DNA of 64,000 nt from an uncultured Eubacteriales bacterium. GTDB taxonomy: Bacteria; Bacillota; Clostridia; Oscillospirales; Acutalibacteraceae. The translations under genes and the position numbers were made by a program. Under the pieces are notes generated by a model, which worked only from the letters and a program-made list of their open reading frames with translations, made no database searches and was not told where the DNA came from. The stretch covers positions 1 to 64,000 of the forward strand of contig CAKTVV010000017.1 in NCBI GenBank assembly GCA_934630515.1. Reading direction: 5' to 3'. Positions 9,136 to 16,674 of this stretch are shown piece after piece (within the stretch, counting starts at the first letter, position 1; every line of letters starts with the position of its first letter).

Positions 9136-9209
9136 TGCGGAATTGTGTAAGGGTAGCACGACAGTCTCTGAATCTGTTTGTCGCGGTTCGAATCCGTGTT
9201 CCGCAGCCA
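9136..9209 (+). tRNA. tRNA-Gln (anticodon CTG)
   Basis: A full cloverleaf can be drawn: acceptor TGCGGAA/TTCCGCA, D stem GTGT/GCAC, anticodon loop CTCTGAA giving CTG, T stem CGCGG/CCGTG with loop TTCGAAT, discriminator G and encoded CCA. The U1-A72 pair and G73 fit glutamine identity. The anticodon stem has one U-U mismatch next to the loop. It stands alone, followed directly by a terminator. Confidence 0.95.
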
Positions 9210-9250
9210 ATGATCCTCGTCACTTGATTGGGTGACGGGGATCATTATTG
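9210..9250 (+). terminator. Terminator of tRNA-Gln
   Basis: Hairpin ATGATCCTCGTCAC / GTGACGGGGATCAT directly after the CCA end, followed by a T-rich stretch. Confidence 0.8.
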
Positions 9251-9258
9251 TTGTTAAG

Positions 9259-9292
9259 AAGATCCCCCGGCTGCGCCGGGGGATCTTAATTT
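9259..9292 (+). terminator. Second terminator-like hairpin
   Basis: Perfect 12-bp stem AAGATCCCCCGG / CCGGGGGATCTT with a 5-nt loop, then AATTT. It is nearly symmetrical and could work in both directions as a backup terminator. Confidence 0.6.
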
Positions 9293-9390
9293 GTACAGTC
9301 ATTTAGTGACAGCTTAAAGCGCTGTGCTCTGCCGCCGATTGCCGCCTCCGCTCTATTCATATCTGCAGCTGCGAGACCGCAGACCAACGT

Positions 9391-9424
9391 AAAACCCTCC
9401 GGTCCGCATAATAGAACCGGAGGG
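9391..9424 (-). terminator. Terminator of the cupin gene
   Basis: Minus-strand stem CCCTCCGGT / ACCGGAGGG followed by TTTT, 20 bp beyond the cupin stop codon. Confidence 0.75.
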
Positions 9425-9443
9425 CGCCGCTTAAAGCCGCACT

Positions 9444-9797
9444 TCAGTATACAACTGCATCATCCGCCGTGAAGCCACCCAGCGAGTTTTCCTTCACCTG
9501 AATACACACAAAGGACATTCCGGAATCCTCCCCTGCAAAGAATTGCCGCTTAACCGCCGGTGCAATCCTCAGCCAATCACCCGTGTGCAATGCCACCGTT
9601 TCACCATCCAGGATCACCTTTCCCTGCCCGGACAGGACCCCATAGATCTCCTCGTTATTCTTATGTGCATGCACAAAGGGAACATTAGCGCCAGCCGGGA
9701 GCCGATTCAGACTGATCTCTGCCCCGGTCAATCCGAGCGTTTCATGCAGCTCGGTTCTGCCCGCATTGCCTACGTTTGTTTTCGTGTAGTTTTTCAT
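9444..9797 (-). CDS. Cupin-domain protein
   Basis: 117 aa, single-domain cupin. Motif 1 is visible as VPFVHAHKNNEEIYGVLSG, with metal-ligand histidines and Glu; motif 2 is near GDWLRIAPAVKRQFFAG. The start at 9797 is preceded by GGGAGG; an earlier in-frame ATG has no ribosome site. Small cupins of this type bind a metal and act as sensors, isomerases or quercetinase-like enzymes; the substrate cannot be read here. It is divergent from an HxlR regulator, with a shared inverted repeat between them, so HxlR probably controls it. Confidence 0.85.
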   Translation of the reverse strand: MKNYTKTNVGNAGRTELHETLGLTGAEISLNRLPAGANVPFVHAHKNNEEIYGVLSGQGKVILDGETVALHTGDWLRIAPAVKRQFFAGEDSGMSFVCIQVKENSLGGFTADDAVVY

Positions 9798-9889
9798 GGT
9801 AAGACCTCCCAAGTGTTTCGGCAATTCCCATTGCCTGATCACAGTGTAGCACCGGGCGCAGGCAAAAACAAGTACGCACCTTTTTATAA

Positions 9890-9925
9890 CTGTATACCTT
9901 TTGGAAAGTCTGTGGTATACTATAT
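9890..9925. promoter_or_regulatory. Divergent promoter/operator of the cupin-HxlR pair
   Basis: Inverted repeat GTATACC (9892-9898) and GGTATAC (9914-9920) separated by 15 bp. The right arm overlaps an extended -10 (TGG-TATACT, 9913-9921) for the plus-strand regulator; the left arm overlaps a TATACA element for the minus-strand cupin gene. The geometry suits autoregulation by an HxlR dimer. Confidence 0.55.
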
Positions 9926-9971
9926 AGCGACGGTGGCGCTGCCGTCAACACTGAATCAATGAGGTGAGTGT

Positions 9972-10298
9972 ATGAAAACCAAAGCCGAATTACCGGCATG
10001 TCCGGTCGCCACCGCCGTATCGCTGATCGGCGGCAAATGGAAGCTGCTGATCCTGCGCAATCTGAAATCCCGCCCCTGGCGATTCAACGAACTGCAGCGG
10101 GATCTGGACGGGATCTCCCAAAAGGTGCTGACCGACAGCCTGCGGCAGATGATAGACGACGGTCTGGCATACCGAAAGGATTATCAGGAGCTGCCCCCTC
10201 GTGTGGAGTACGGATTGACGAAGCTCGGGCGGGAGATGCTGCCGATCATCGATGCGCTGGCGGATTTTGGCAGCTACTACCAATCCATCGTTTCATAA
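9972..10298 (+). CDS. HxlR-family winged-helix transcriptional regulator
   Basis: 108 aa, typical HxlR length. It contains CPVATAVSLIGGKWKLLILRNL, the conserved N-terminal segment with its single Cys, then RFNELQRDLDGISQKVLTDSLRQM (recognition helix) and PPRVEYGLTKLGREM (wing). Several family members respond to electrophiles or redox stress through that Cys. It is preceded by GAGGTGAG. The divergent cupin gene is the likely target. Confidence 0.92.
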   Translation: MKTKAELPACPVATAVSLIGGKWKLLILRNLKSRPWRFNELQRDLDGISQKVLTDSLRQMIDDGLAYRKDYQELPPRVEYGLTKLGREMLPIIDALADFGSYYQSIVS

Positions 10299-10305
10299 AC
10301 AGCAG

Positions 10306-10351
10306 CGGCGTCCGGACACCATTGCGGTATCCGGGCGCCGTTTGTCTTTTT
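10306..10351 (+). terminator. Terminator of the HxlR gene
   Basis: Stem CGGCGTCCGGA / TCCGGGCGCCG followed by TTTGTCTTTTT. Its end touches the sipL stop codon on the opposite strand. Confidence 0.7.
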
Positions 10352-11873
10352 ACATGACCGGAACGATCAGCATGGTGCGCTCCGCCAGCGCCCCGTCTGC
10401 CACACCATTCTCCCGGCAGATGCCCTCAGGAGAGGTATGACACTCCCGGGCAATATCCCACACAGTCTCGCCGGGATCGGCATAGTAGATCTTGATGGCC
10501 GCCGTCTCCGCCGGATAGGCACGCTCGGTCTGGGGCGTCAGCTGCTGCACCACCCGGTATTCCTGCCGCTCCCGTTCCGTCATGGTCACCGCCAGCGTGA
10601 CCCGCAGCTCCAGCTTACCGGAAACCACCGAATAATCCGTTCCCAGCACAGCTTGATCCGCCTGCACCGCCGTTCCCTGCGCCGGGTATTCCAGCCGGTA
10701 TTCCTCCGGACGCTCATAATAGGCAACCGTGCCATCCCGATCCCGCACCAGCATAGAAACGGTCATTTTCCCGGACAGGGTCGCCGTGCCGTCGGCACAG
10801 CTTCCGGACAGTCCCAGCGGCTGCACCCAGACGTCCAGTATCTCCGTCAGATCGTCGGCAGGCAGCTCCACCGACCGCTGCACGGCGGCCGTGTCGTACC
10901 GCACCCCCACCAGATCGGTCAGCGCCAGCTCCCGGGTCTCCAGCTCCACCGGGCAATCGGTGCGGTAAGCGTCCAGCACCAGCGGCACCGTCGTGGCACT
11001 GTACAGCCGGCACTGCACCAGCAGCTTCGCCGCCACCTCCAGCGCTGCATTCTTGCCGTCGATGTTGGGGGCGATGCGCAGCGTATCCGACAGAACGGAC
11101 ACGCAGGCTATGCAGGGCATCCCCTCCTCTGCCCCGTCCAGATCGAGGATCTGGCTGAACGGCACCGTAAAATGCAGCGGATACACCGTACCATTCACGG
11201 AATCGTCCGTATACAGGCTATGGATATGCAGCTGCCCCTTAACGATGGCTTTTCCGGTCAGCAGCTTACACTCCAGTACCGCCGCAGTGCAATCGCCCCA
11301 CAGCAGCTGCTCCGCCTCCGGTGATCCGTCGTCAAAATCCAGCACCTCATTGACGGACAAGAGTTTTTCCGCCGATGCCTGCGGAGCGCACACCGTCACC
11401 TGGGTCTGGCGGGTATACAGGCCGTCCCCCTCGGTCGCCTCCAGCAGCTCCTCCTCCCCCATGCTCTCGGCACAGGCGTGGATCTGAAACGCCCCCCGCA
11501 CCTCCAACCGCCGGGGACTGGTCGCCCGGCAGTTGGCATATTCCGGCGTCAGAGTCACCTGCACCGGTGCCCGATCCGGCTGACCGCCGCCCTGCAGTGT
11601 GCAGGACAGAGGCTGGCTGAATTCCGCCGCCCGCACACAGCGCCGCTCCTCGTCCAGATACAATACCCGCACCACCGCCATGCCATCCAGCGTCAGCTGT
11701 CCGCCGTTCCACTGACGGCTTTGGATACGGGGACTGATCACGCATTTCAGCACCACCGCCACATCCGGACAGTATTCCGGCAGCACAAAATCACCGCTGA
11801 GCACATATTCCTCCCGGGCATCCATCACCGACCGGCTCACCGGCACCGGCTTTTTCTGCATCAAGCTGTCCAT
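10350..11873 (-). CDS. sipL: SipL-type spore morphogenesis protein (DUF3794 + LysM)
   Basis: 507 aa from the ATG at 11873 (AGGAG 10 nt upstream); a longer frame exists but runs into a terminator. The N-terminus MQKKPVPVSRSVMDAREEYVLSGDFVLPEYCPDV and repeated DUF3794/SPOCS modules fill most of the protein. The last 50 residues (DPGETVWDIARECHTSPEGICREN) form a LysM domain. This matches SipL, the clostridial functional counterpart of SpoVID, which binds SpoIVA and ties the coat to the forespore membrane. It lies beside spoVM, another SpoIVA partner. The name is by architecture and context. Confidence 0.8.
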   Translation of the reverse strand: MDSLMQKKPVPVSRSVMDAREEYVLSGDFVLPEYCPDVAVVLKCVISPRIQSRQWNGGQLTLDGMAVVRVLYLDEERRCVRAAEFSQPLSCTLQGGGQPDRAPVQVTLTPEYANCRATSPRRLEVRGAFQIHACAESMGEEELLEATEGDGLYTRQTQVTVCAPQASAEKLLSVNEVLDFDDGSPEAEQLLWGDCTAAVLECKLLTGKAIVKGQLHIHSLYTDDSVNGTVYPLHFTVPFSQILDLDGAEEGMPCIACVSVLSDTLRIAPNIDGKNAALEVAAKLLVQCRLYSATTVPLVLDAYRTDCPVELETRELALTDLVGVRYDTAAVQRSVELPADDLTEILDVWVQPLGLSGSCADGTATLSGKMTVSMLVRDRDGTVAYYERPEEYRLEYPAQGTAVQADQAVLGTDYSVVSGKLELRVTLAVTMTERERQEYRVVQQLTPQTERAYPAETAAIKIYYADPGETVWDIARECHTSPEGICRENGVADGALAERTMLIVPVM

Positions 11874-11941
11874 TGCATCCACTCCTTTTCTGTCTACAGC
11901 ACTATATGTCCGCAAACACGCTTTTATGCTCCGATGACCAA

Positions 11942-11988
11942 AAGAAAAGGAAAATGTCCCGACCGGTCGCAGGGACACGGTCGGGACA
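11942..11988 (-). terminator. Terminator at the end of the spoVM operon
   Basis: Minus-strand stem TGTCCCGACCG / CGGTCGGGACA followed by TTTTCCTTTTCTTTT, 13 bp beyond the spoVM stop. It separates the housekeeping operon from sipL. Confidence 0.8.
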
Positions 11989-12000
11989 TACATATGTAGC

Positions 12001-12090
12001 TTATTGCTCCCGGGGCATTTTCGGAATACCGAACAGCTTACACAATAACCCCCGCAACGCCTTAGGACTTCGCACGACCACCACTCGCAT
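12001..12090 (-). CDS. spoVM: Stage V sporulation protein SpoVM
   Basis: 29 codons: starts MRVVVVRSPKALRGLL and ends KLFGIPKMPREQ. It has the SpoVM pattern of an amphipathic helix with the conserved Pro-Lys at 9-10 and LxG at 12-14 (B. subtilis SpoVM has PKFLGG there). SpoVM senses convex curvature of the forespore membrane and recruits SpoIVA. GGAGG lies 8 nt before the ATG. Position is decisive: in B. subtilis spoVM also follows thiN in this gene block. It is easily missed because of its size. Confidence 0.85.
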   Translation of the reverse strand: MRVVVVRSPKALRGLLCKLFGIPKMPREQ

Positions 12091-12107
12091 ACGCTCCGCC
12101 TCCATCA

Positions 12108-12257
12108 TCATTTTCCACAGGTATAGCCGCACAGGATCAGCGCTGCACCCAGCACGATCATCAGCAGCTTAGAGGGCAGGACCGTACACACCACCAGTCC
12201 AGCGCCGAACGCCACAAAACCAACTCCTGCACCGCTGCGGCACCTTTTCCGTCGCAT
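12108..12257 (-). CDS. Small membrane protein of unknown function
   Basis: 49 aa from the ATG at 12257 (AGGAGAGG upstream). A basic start MRRKRCRSG is followed by two short hydrophobic stretches, GVGFVAFGAGLVVCTVL and LLMIVLGAALILCGYTCGK, so a two-pass membrane protein is likely. The family is not recognised. It lies between thiN and spoVM in the same direction, 17 bp before spoVM, so co-expression is expected. A longer frame upstream to 12341 overlaps thiN and has no ribosome site. Confidence 0.6.
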   Translation of the reverse strand: MRRKRCRSGAGVGFVAFGAGLVVCTVLPSKLLMIVLGAALILCGYTCGK

Positions 12258-12333
12258 TCCCGCTGCCCCCTCTCCTGTGTCTATTCTTAGCCTATGCGGC
12301 GGCAGGAAAAGGGTGACAAAAATCGGAGGCGGC

Positions 12334-12984
12334 TCACACATCCCGGGAACGGTACAGCAGCAGCGTGCCAGAGGTAAACCGAATGGTACAGCCCTCCAGC
12401 GCCGTATTGCTCACACACAGCGGATCTGCCGGCAGCAGCCGGTAGTTTTCCAGTGTATATTCCGCCCCGGCGATGGACAAGCCCTCCACCGCACCGCCGA
12501 AAGCGAACAGCGACAGCGACCAGCCGGGCACAGGCTCCGGCGCCACCGGCGAGCGGCATACCGCCTGTATCCGGTTGCGCTCGTCCGCCAGCATTGCCCG
12601 GCACCCCTGCTGCGCCAGCTGCACCAGCAGCAGCAGATTGGCATATTCGTGATCCAGCCGTCCGCCGGTACCGCCCAGCAGCAGAAAATCCCGATACCCC
12701 TGCCGCCGCCCATGATCCACAGCGACGGCGGTATCGGTCACATCCTTATGCACCGGCAGACGTACCACAGCCCCAGCGGCGGGCATCGCCGCCGCAAGAT
12801 CCGGATCCGCCGAGTCAAAATCGGCGATCACCGCCGCCGGCTGCACCCCCAGCCGCTGTGCTAACCGCACCCCGGCATCCGCCGCCAAAATATAGTCGTC
12901 CGGACGCAGCAAAGGACGCAGACTCGCTGCGTCCTCCACCGGACCGGCGCACAAAACCACACAACGTCTGTCGGTTTGGCTCAC
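12334..12984 (-). CDS. thiN: Thiamine diphosphokinase
   Basis: 216 aa. ThiN converts thiamine and ATP to thiamine diphosphate. Conserved segments are ILAADAGVRLAQRLGVQPAAVIADFDSA (substrate site), PVHKDVTDTAVAV and LLGGTGGRLDHEYANL. I choose the GTG at 12984, which overlaps the rsgA stop (GTGA) and has AAGGAG 11 nt upstream. A GTG at 12996 would sit on top of the Shine-Dalgarno. thiN also follows rsgA in B. subtilis, there with rpe between them. Confidence 0.93.
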   Translation of the reverse strand: MSQTDRRCVVLCAGPVEDAASLRPLLRPDDYILAADAGVRLAQRLGVQPAAVIADFDSADPDLAAAMPAAGAVVRLPVHKDVTDTAVAVDHGRRQGYRDFLLLGGTGGRLDHEYANLLLLVQLAQQGCRAMLADERNRIQAVCRSPVAPEPVPGWSLSLFAFGGAVEGLSIAGAEYTLENYRLLPADPLCVSNTALEGCTIRFTSGTLLLYRSRDV

Positions 12985-13880
12985 GGCATTTCCCACTCCT
13001 TTTTATCCTTGACCGCCTCATACAGAGTCACATAGCTCTGATACCGGGAGGGAGCGATCTCTCCCCGCTCCACCGCCTGCCGCACGGCGCAGCCCGGCTC
13101 CTTATAGTGGGCGCAGCCGGAAAAACGGCACTTTCCGAAATAGGGAGCAAACTCCCGGAAGCAATCCGGCAATTCCTCCTTGCGGATCGGCTCCACCTGC
13201 TCCAGATCCAGCGAAGAAAAGCCGGGGGTATCCACCAGATACCCATCCGCCAGCCGGTAGAGCGAGGCGGTGCGGGTGGTATGCCGCCCCCGTCCCAGCT
13301 TGCGGCTGATGTCGCCGGTCTCCAGCACCAGCCCCGGCTCCAAGCCGTTCAAGATGCTGCTTTTACCCACACCGGAATTGCCGGAAAACACGCTCACCTG
13401 CCCCGCCAGCCGCCGCCGCAGCGGCTCCAGCGTCCGGGGCTGCTGCACCGATACGCAAAAGCACTCCAGCCCCGCCTTGCGGTACACCGTCTCCAGCTCG
13501 GTAGGATCAGCCAGATCCGTCTTGCTGATCACCACCACCGGGCAAATATCCTGCTTTTCGGCTATGGCGATCATCTTATCCAGCACCAGCGTGTTGGTCT
13601 CCGGCTCCCGCACGGACGCCACCAGCACCAGCACATCCACATTCGCCACCGGCGGGCGCACCAGACAGTTTTTCCGGGGCAGCACGGTCTCCACCGTACC
13701 GTCCCCCTCCGCCCGGCGGGAGATCGTCACCCGATCCCCCGCCACCGGCGTCAGTCCCTGCCGCCGAAAGGAGCCTCTCGCCCGGCAGGTCACCACCGTA
13801 TCCCCGATCTCCACATAGTAGAAGCCGCTGACGCAGCGCAGCACCAGTCCGGTCAGGGGCGCTCTCTCCTCGCTCCCCAT
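12981..13880 (-). CDS. rsgA: Ribosome small-subunit maturation GTPase RsgA
   Basis: 299 aa. It is a circularly permuted GTPase: G4 (VVISKTDLAD) precedes G1 (FSGNSGVGKSS) and G3 (VDTPGF). An N-terminal OB fold is followed by the GTPase and a C-terminal zinc motif CRFSGCAHYKEPGC. It tests late 30S assembly and leaves mature subunits on GTP hydrolysis. The ATG at 13880 overlaps the prkC stop (ATGA). In Firmicutes it is a phosphorylation target of the PASTA kinase encoded next door. Confidence 0.96.
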   Translation of the reverse strand: MGSEERAPLTGLVLRCVSGFYYVEIGDTVVTCRARGSFRRQGLTPVAGDRVTISRRAEGDGTVETVLPRKNCLVRPPVANVDVLVLVASVREPETNTLVLDKMIAIAEKQDICPVVVISKTDLADPTELETVYRKAGLECFCVSVQQPRTLEPLRRRLAGQVSVFSGNSGVGKSSILNGLEPGLVLETGDISRKLGRGRHTTRTASLYRLADGYLVDTPGFSSLDLEQVEPIRKEELPDCFREFAPYFGKCRFSGCAHYKEPGCAVRQAVERGEIAPSRYQSYVTLYEAVKDKKEWEMP

Positions 13881-15910
13881 CAATCCCGTTCGGTCTTGGA
13901 GGAGTCCGATTCCGGCGTGCTGGAGGTATTCGGCTCCTTAAAGGGATAGCTTTCCGTCTGGATCGCCACGCCCTTGATCCCGTTCACCGTAAATTTCGCC
14001 AGATCGGAGAAGCTGTTTTTGCCGCTGACGGAGATCTTCACCGTCACAAAATAGCTATCCTTCTGCTCGCCCACCTTAAAGGTCAGCTTGCCGATATCGT
14101 TGGGGACGATCTTAGAATACTTCTTGGTCAGCGCCTCGTTCTGCACGCCGTTCACATAGAATTGCAGATCCACCGTCGTGCCGGTATCCGGCAGCTCCAG
14201 CTCCACCGTCGCATCGGAATAGCCGCTGGTGACCGTCAGCTCGATCGCCACATCCGGCTTCTGCTGCTTGGAGCTGTCCGGGGAGACGGAAATGATCGTA
14301 TCCTTAGTACCGCCCTGATTCACATAGGTGGTCTGGATATTGCCCCGCACAAACCCGCTGCTCACCAGCTTTTCAATGCCATCCTGGAGGGACATACCCA
14401 TCACATTCGGCATATCGATCGGCTCCGCCTCCGCCTCGCCGGAGCTGATATACATGGTGATCTCCGAGCCGTACTGTGCCTTTGTGCCCGGCTCCGGATC
14501 CAGACGGATGACCGTCCCCACCCGGTATTCCGAACTGGTCTCGCTCAGTTCCTTCACGGTAAAGCCCGCTGCCGTCAGCCGGGAGCGCACCATCGCCGAG
14601 GTCTCGCCGGGGGTCATGGTCGGTACCTCCTCCAGACGGGAACCACGGCTGATATACAGGGTGACGGTACCCTTCATCTTGATCGAGCTGCCCGGCGCCG
14701 GATCCTGCTTATACACATAGTTTTCCGGCTGCTCGGCGTTGTAGCCCATTTCGGTCTTGATCGTATACTTGGAGGCGGCGTCCTGCACATTGGACAGCAC
14801 CTCGTCAGGATATTTCAGCCCCACAAAGTTATCCACGGTGATATTGGCTTTACCGCCGCCGCCGAACACATTGAGGAACAGCAGCACACCGATCCCGCAG
14901 ACCAAAAGAACCGCCGCCGTCACGCCGGCAAGGATCGCCACAGTAGACATCTTTTTCTTGCCCTTGGCAGGAGCTTCTTCCTCATCCTCTGCCGTCTCTC
15001 CCCGCACCCGGGTGATGGCGTCCACAAACCGGGTGGGCGTCTCATCCACAAAGTAGGTATACTCAAACTTAATGGAGGGATTCCGCTTGAACTCGTCGAT
15101 ATCGTTGAGCATTTCCGCTGCCGACTGATACCGCTTGGCAGGATCCTTCTCCATGGCTTTCATGGTGATCTGCTCCAGCCCCTCGGGAATGTCGGGATTC
15201 AGCACATGGGGCTGCACCGGCTCATCCTGCATCTGCATGATCGCCACCGAGACGGCGTTGTCGCCGTCAAAGGGCAGTCGCCCGGTGAGCATCTCATACA
15301 GCACCACGCCCACGGAATAAATATCCGCCTTTTCATCGGTGATCTCGCCCCGTGCCTGCTCGGGGCTGATATAATGCACCGAGCCGATGGCCTTTTCCTC
15401 ATTGGTGGTCGCCCGCAGCTCGCTGCGGGACAGACGGGCGATGCCGAAATCCGTCACCTTGATAGTGCCGTCGGAAAGCAGCATGATATTCTGGGGCTTA
15501 ATGTCCCGATGGACGATCCCCTTGTCATGTGCGTGCTGCAGCGCCCGCAGGATCTGCACGGTGAAATGCACCGCCTCTTTCCAACGGATGTCCTTGCGCT
15601 GATCCAGATACTCCTTCAGCGTGATCCCATCAATATATTCCATCACAATATACTGCAGATGCTCACCAAAGCCCACATCCAGCACCTTGACGATGTTGGG
15701 ATGGTTGAGAATGGCGATCGCCTTGGACTCATTGCGGAAACGGCGCACAAATTCCTCGTTGGACAAAAACTCATCCCGCAGGATCTTCACCGCCACTGTG
15801 CGGTCGTCCACGCAGTCGTAGGCCTTATACACATACGCCATACCGCCTACACCGATCAGCTCCCGCATCTCATAGCGTCCGTCCAGTCGTTTTCCCAAAT
15901 ATTTATCCAT
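13880..15910 (-). CDS. prkC: PASTA-domain Ser/Thr protein kinase (PrkC/Stk family)
   Basis: 676 aa. The kinase domain occupies about 1-275: glycine loop IGVGGMAYVYKAYD, Lys42, HRDIKPQN with Asp136, and DFG at 154. A juxtamembrane acidic/basic segment leads to one membrane helix (about 321-349) and three extracellular PASTA repeats (about 357-560), then a C-terminal extension. PASTA domains sense peptidoglycan fragments or lipid II; the kinase controls germination, growth and cell-wall stress. It is co-transcribed with its phosphatase stp. Confidence 0.96.
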   Translation of the reverse strand: MDKYLGKRLDGRYEMRELIGVGGMAYVYKAYDCVDDRTVAVKILRDEFLSNEEFVRRFRNESKAIAILNHPNIVKVLDVGFGEHLQYIVMEYIDGITLKEYLDQRKDIRWKEAVHFTVQILRALQHAHDKGIVHRDIKPQNIMLLSDGTIKVTDFGIARLSRSELRATTNEEKAIGSVHYISPEQARGEITDEKADIYSVGVVLYEMLTGRLPFDGDNAVSVAIMQMQDEPVQPHVLNPDIPEGLEQITMKAMEKDPAKRYQSAAEMLNDIDEFKRNPSIKFEYTYFVDETPTRFVDAITRVRGETAEDEEEAPAKGKKKMSTVAILAGVTAAVLLVCGIGVLLFLNVFGGGGKANITVDNFVGLKYPDEVLSNVQDAASKYTIKTEMGYNAEQPENYVYKQDPAPGSSIKMKGTVTLYISRGSRLEEVPTMTPGETSAMVRSRLTAAGFTVKELSETSSEYRVGTVIRLDPEPGTKAQYGSEITMYISSGEAEAEPIDMPNVMGMSLQDGIEKLVSSGFVRGNIQTTYVNQGGTKDTIISVSPDSSKQQKPDVAIELTVTSGYSDATVELELPDTGTTVDLQFYVNGVQNEALTKKYSKIVPNDIGKLTFKVGEQKDSYFVTVKISVSGKNSFSDLAKFTVNGIKGVAIQTESYPFKEPNTSSTPESDSSKTERD

Positions 15911-15942
15911 ATCGTTCTATCCTCTTTCTTTCTGAAGGTATC

Positions 15943-16674
15943 TCAATCCAGCTCCATAATGACGACCGTGATGTTATCGGGACCGCCGCCGTCCAGTGCT
16001 GCCTGGATCAGCGCCGCCACCGCCTGCTCCGGCGGCAGCTGCGTAATCGTCTGCGCAGCCGTCGTCTCGTCCACCACCCGGGTCAGACCGTCGGTGCACA
16101 GCACCACCCGATCACCCGGCTGCAGCTCCAGCTCGTCATACTCGCCCTGCTCATCCGGCTCCACGCCCAACGCCCGGGTAATGAAGTGGCGGCGGGGATG
16201 GGAGCGTGCCTGCTCCACGGTGAGTTGTCCGCTCTCCAGCATCTCCTGTACCACCGAATGATCCCGGGTGAGCTGCGTCAACCGCCCGCACCGGCACAGA
16301 TACACCCGGCTGTCGCCGGTATGCGAGATGTACGCCCGCTGTCGATCCATCACGACCGTCACCACCGTCGTCCCCATGCCATCCAGCTCCGGCTCCGCCT
16401 TGGCTTTTTCGTAGATCGCCAGATTGGCAGCCGCCATAGTGGATGCCAGCAGATGCTCCATGGAGCATTGCGTCTCCGCCGACGAAAGATGCTCCGTGAT
16501 GCGCTCCCGGATGATCCCGGTCGCCAGCTGGCTGGCCACATTGCCGCCGGCAGCGCCGCCCATGCCGTCACACACCACCGCATACTGCCGGTCCGGACCC
16601 AATGCGCCGTATGCCAGCGCATCCTGATTGCTGCTGCGCACATAGCCGATATGGGTATTTCCGGTCACATACAT
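15943..16674 (-). CDS. stp: PP2C-type Ser/Thr phosphatase (Stp/PrpC)
   Basis: 243 aa from the ATG at 16674 with AAAGGAGG upstream; the much longer open frame lies inside rlmN. Metal-binding motifs are SNQDA (Asp18), VVCDGMGGAAGG (Asp36) and, near the C-terminus, DGLTRV and GGPDNITVV. It reverses PrkC phosphorylation. It overlaps the rlmN 3' end by 10 nt and lies 32 bp before prkC. Confidence 0.96.
   Translation of the reverse strand: MYVTGNTHIGYVRSSNQDALAYGALGPDRQYAVVCDGMGGAAGGNVASQLATGIIRERITEHLSSAETQCSMEHLLASTMAAANLAIYEKAKAEPELDGMGTTVVTVVMDRQRAYISHTGDSRVYLCRCGRLTQLTRDHSVVQEMLESGQLTVEQARSHPRRHFITRALGVEPDEQGEYDELELQPGDRVVLCTDGLTRVVDETTAAQTITQLPPEQAVAALIQAALDGGGPDNITVVIMELD

Noticed and set aside
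10350..11993. 547-aa form of the SipL protein
   Set aside because: The first 40 codons run through the terminator of the spoVM operon; the ATG at 11873 has a proper ribosome site.
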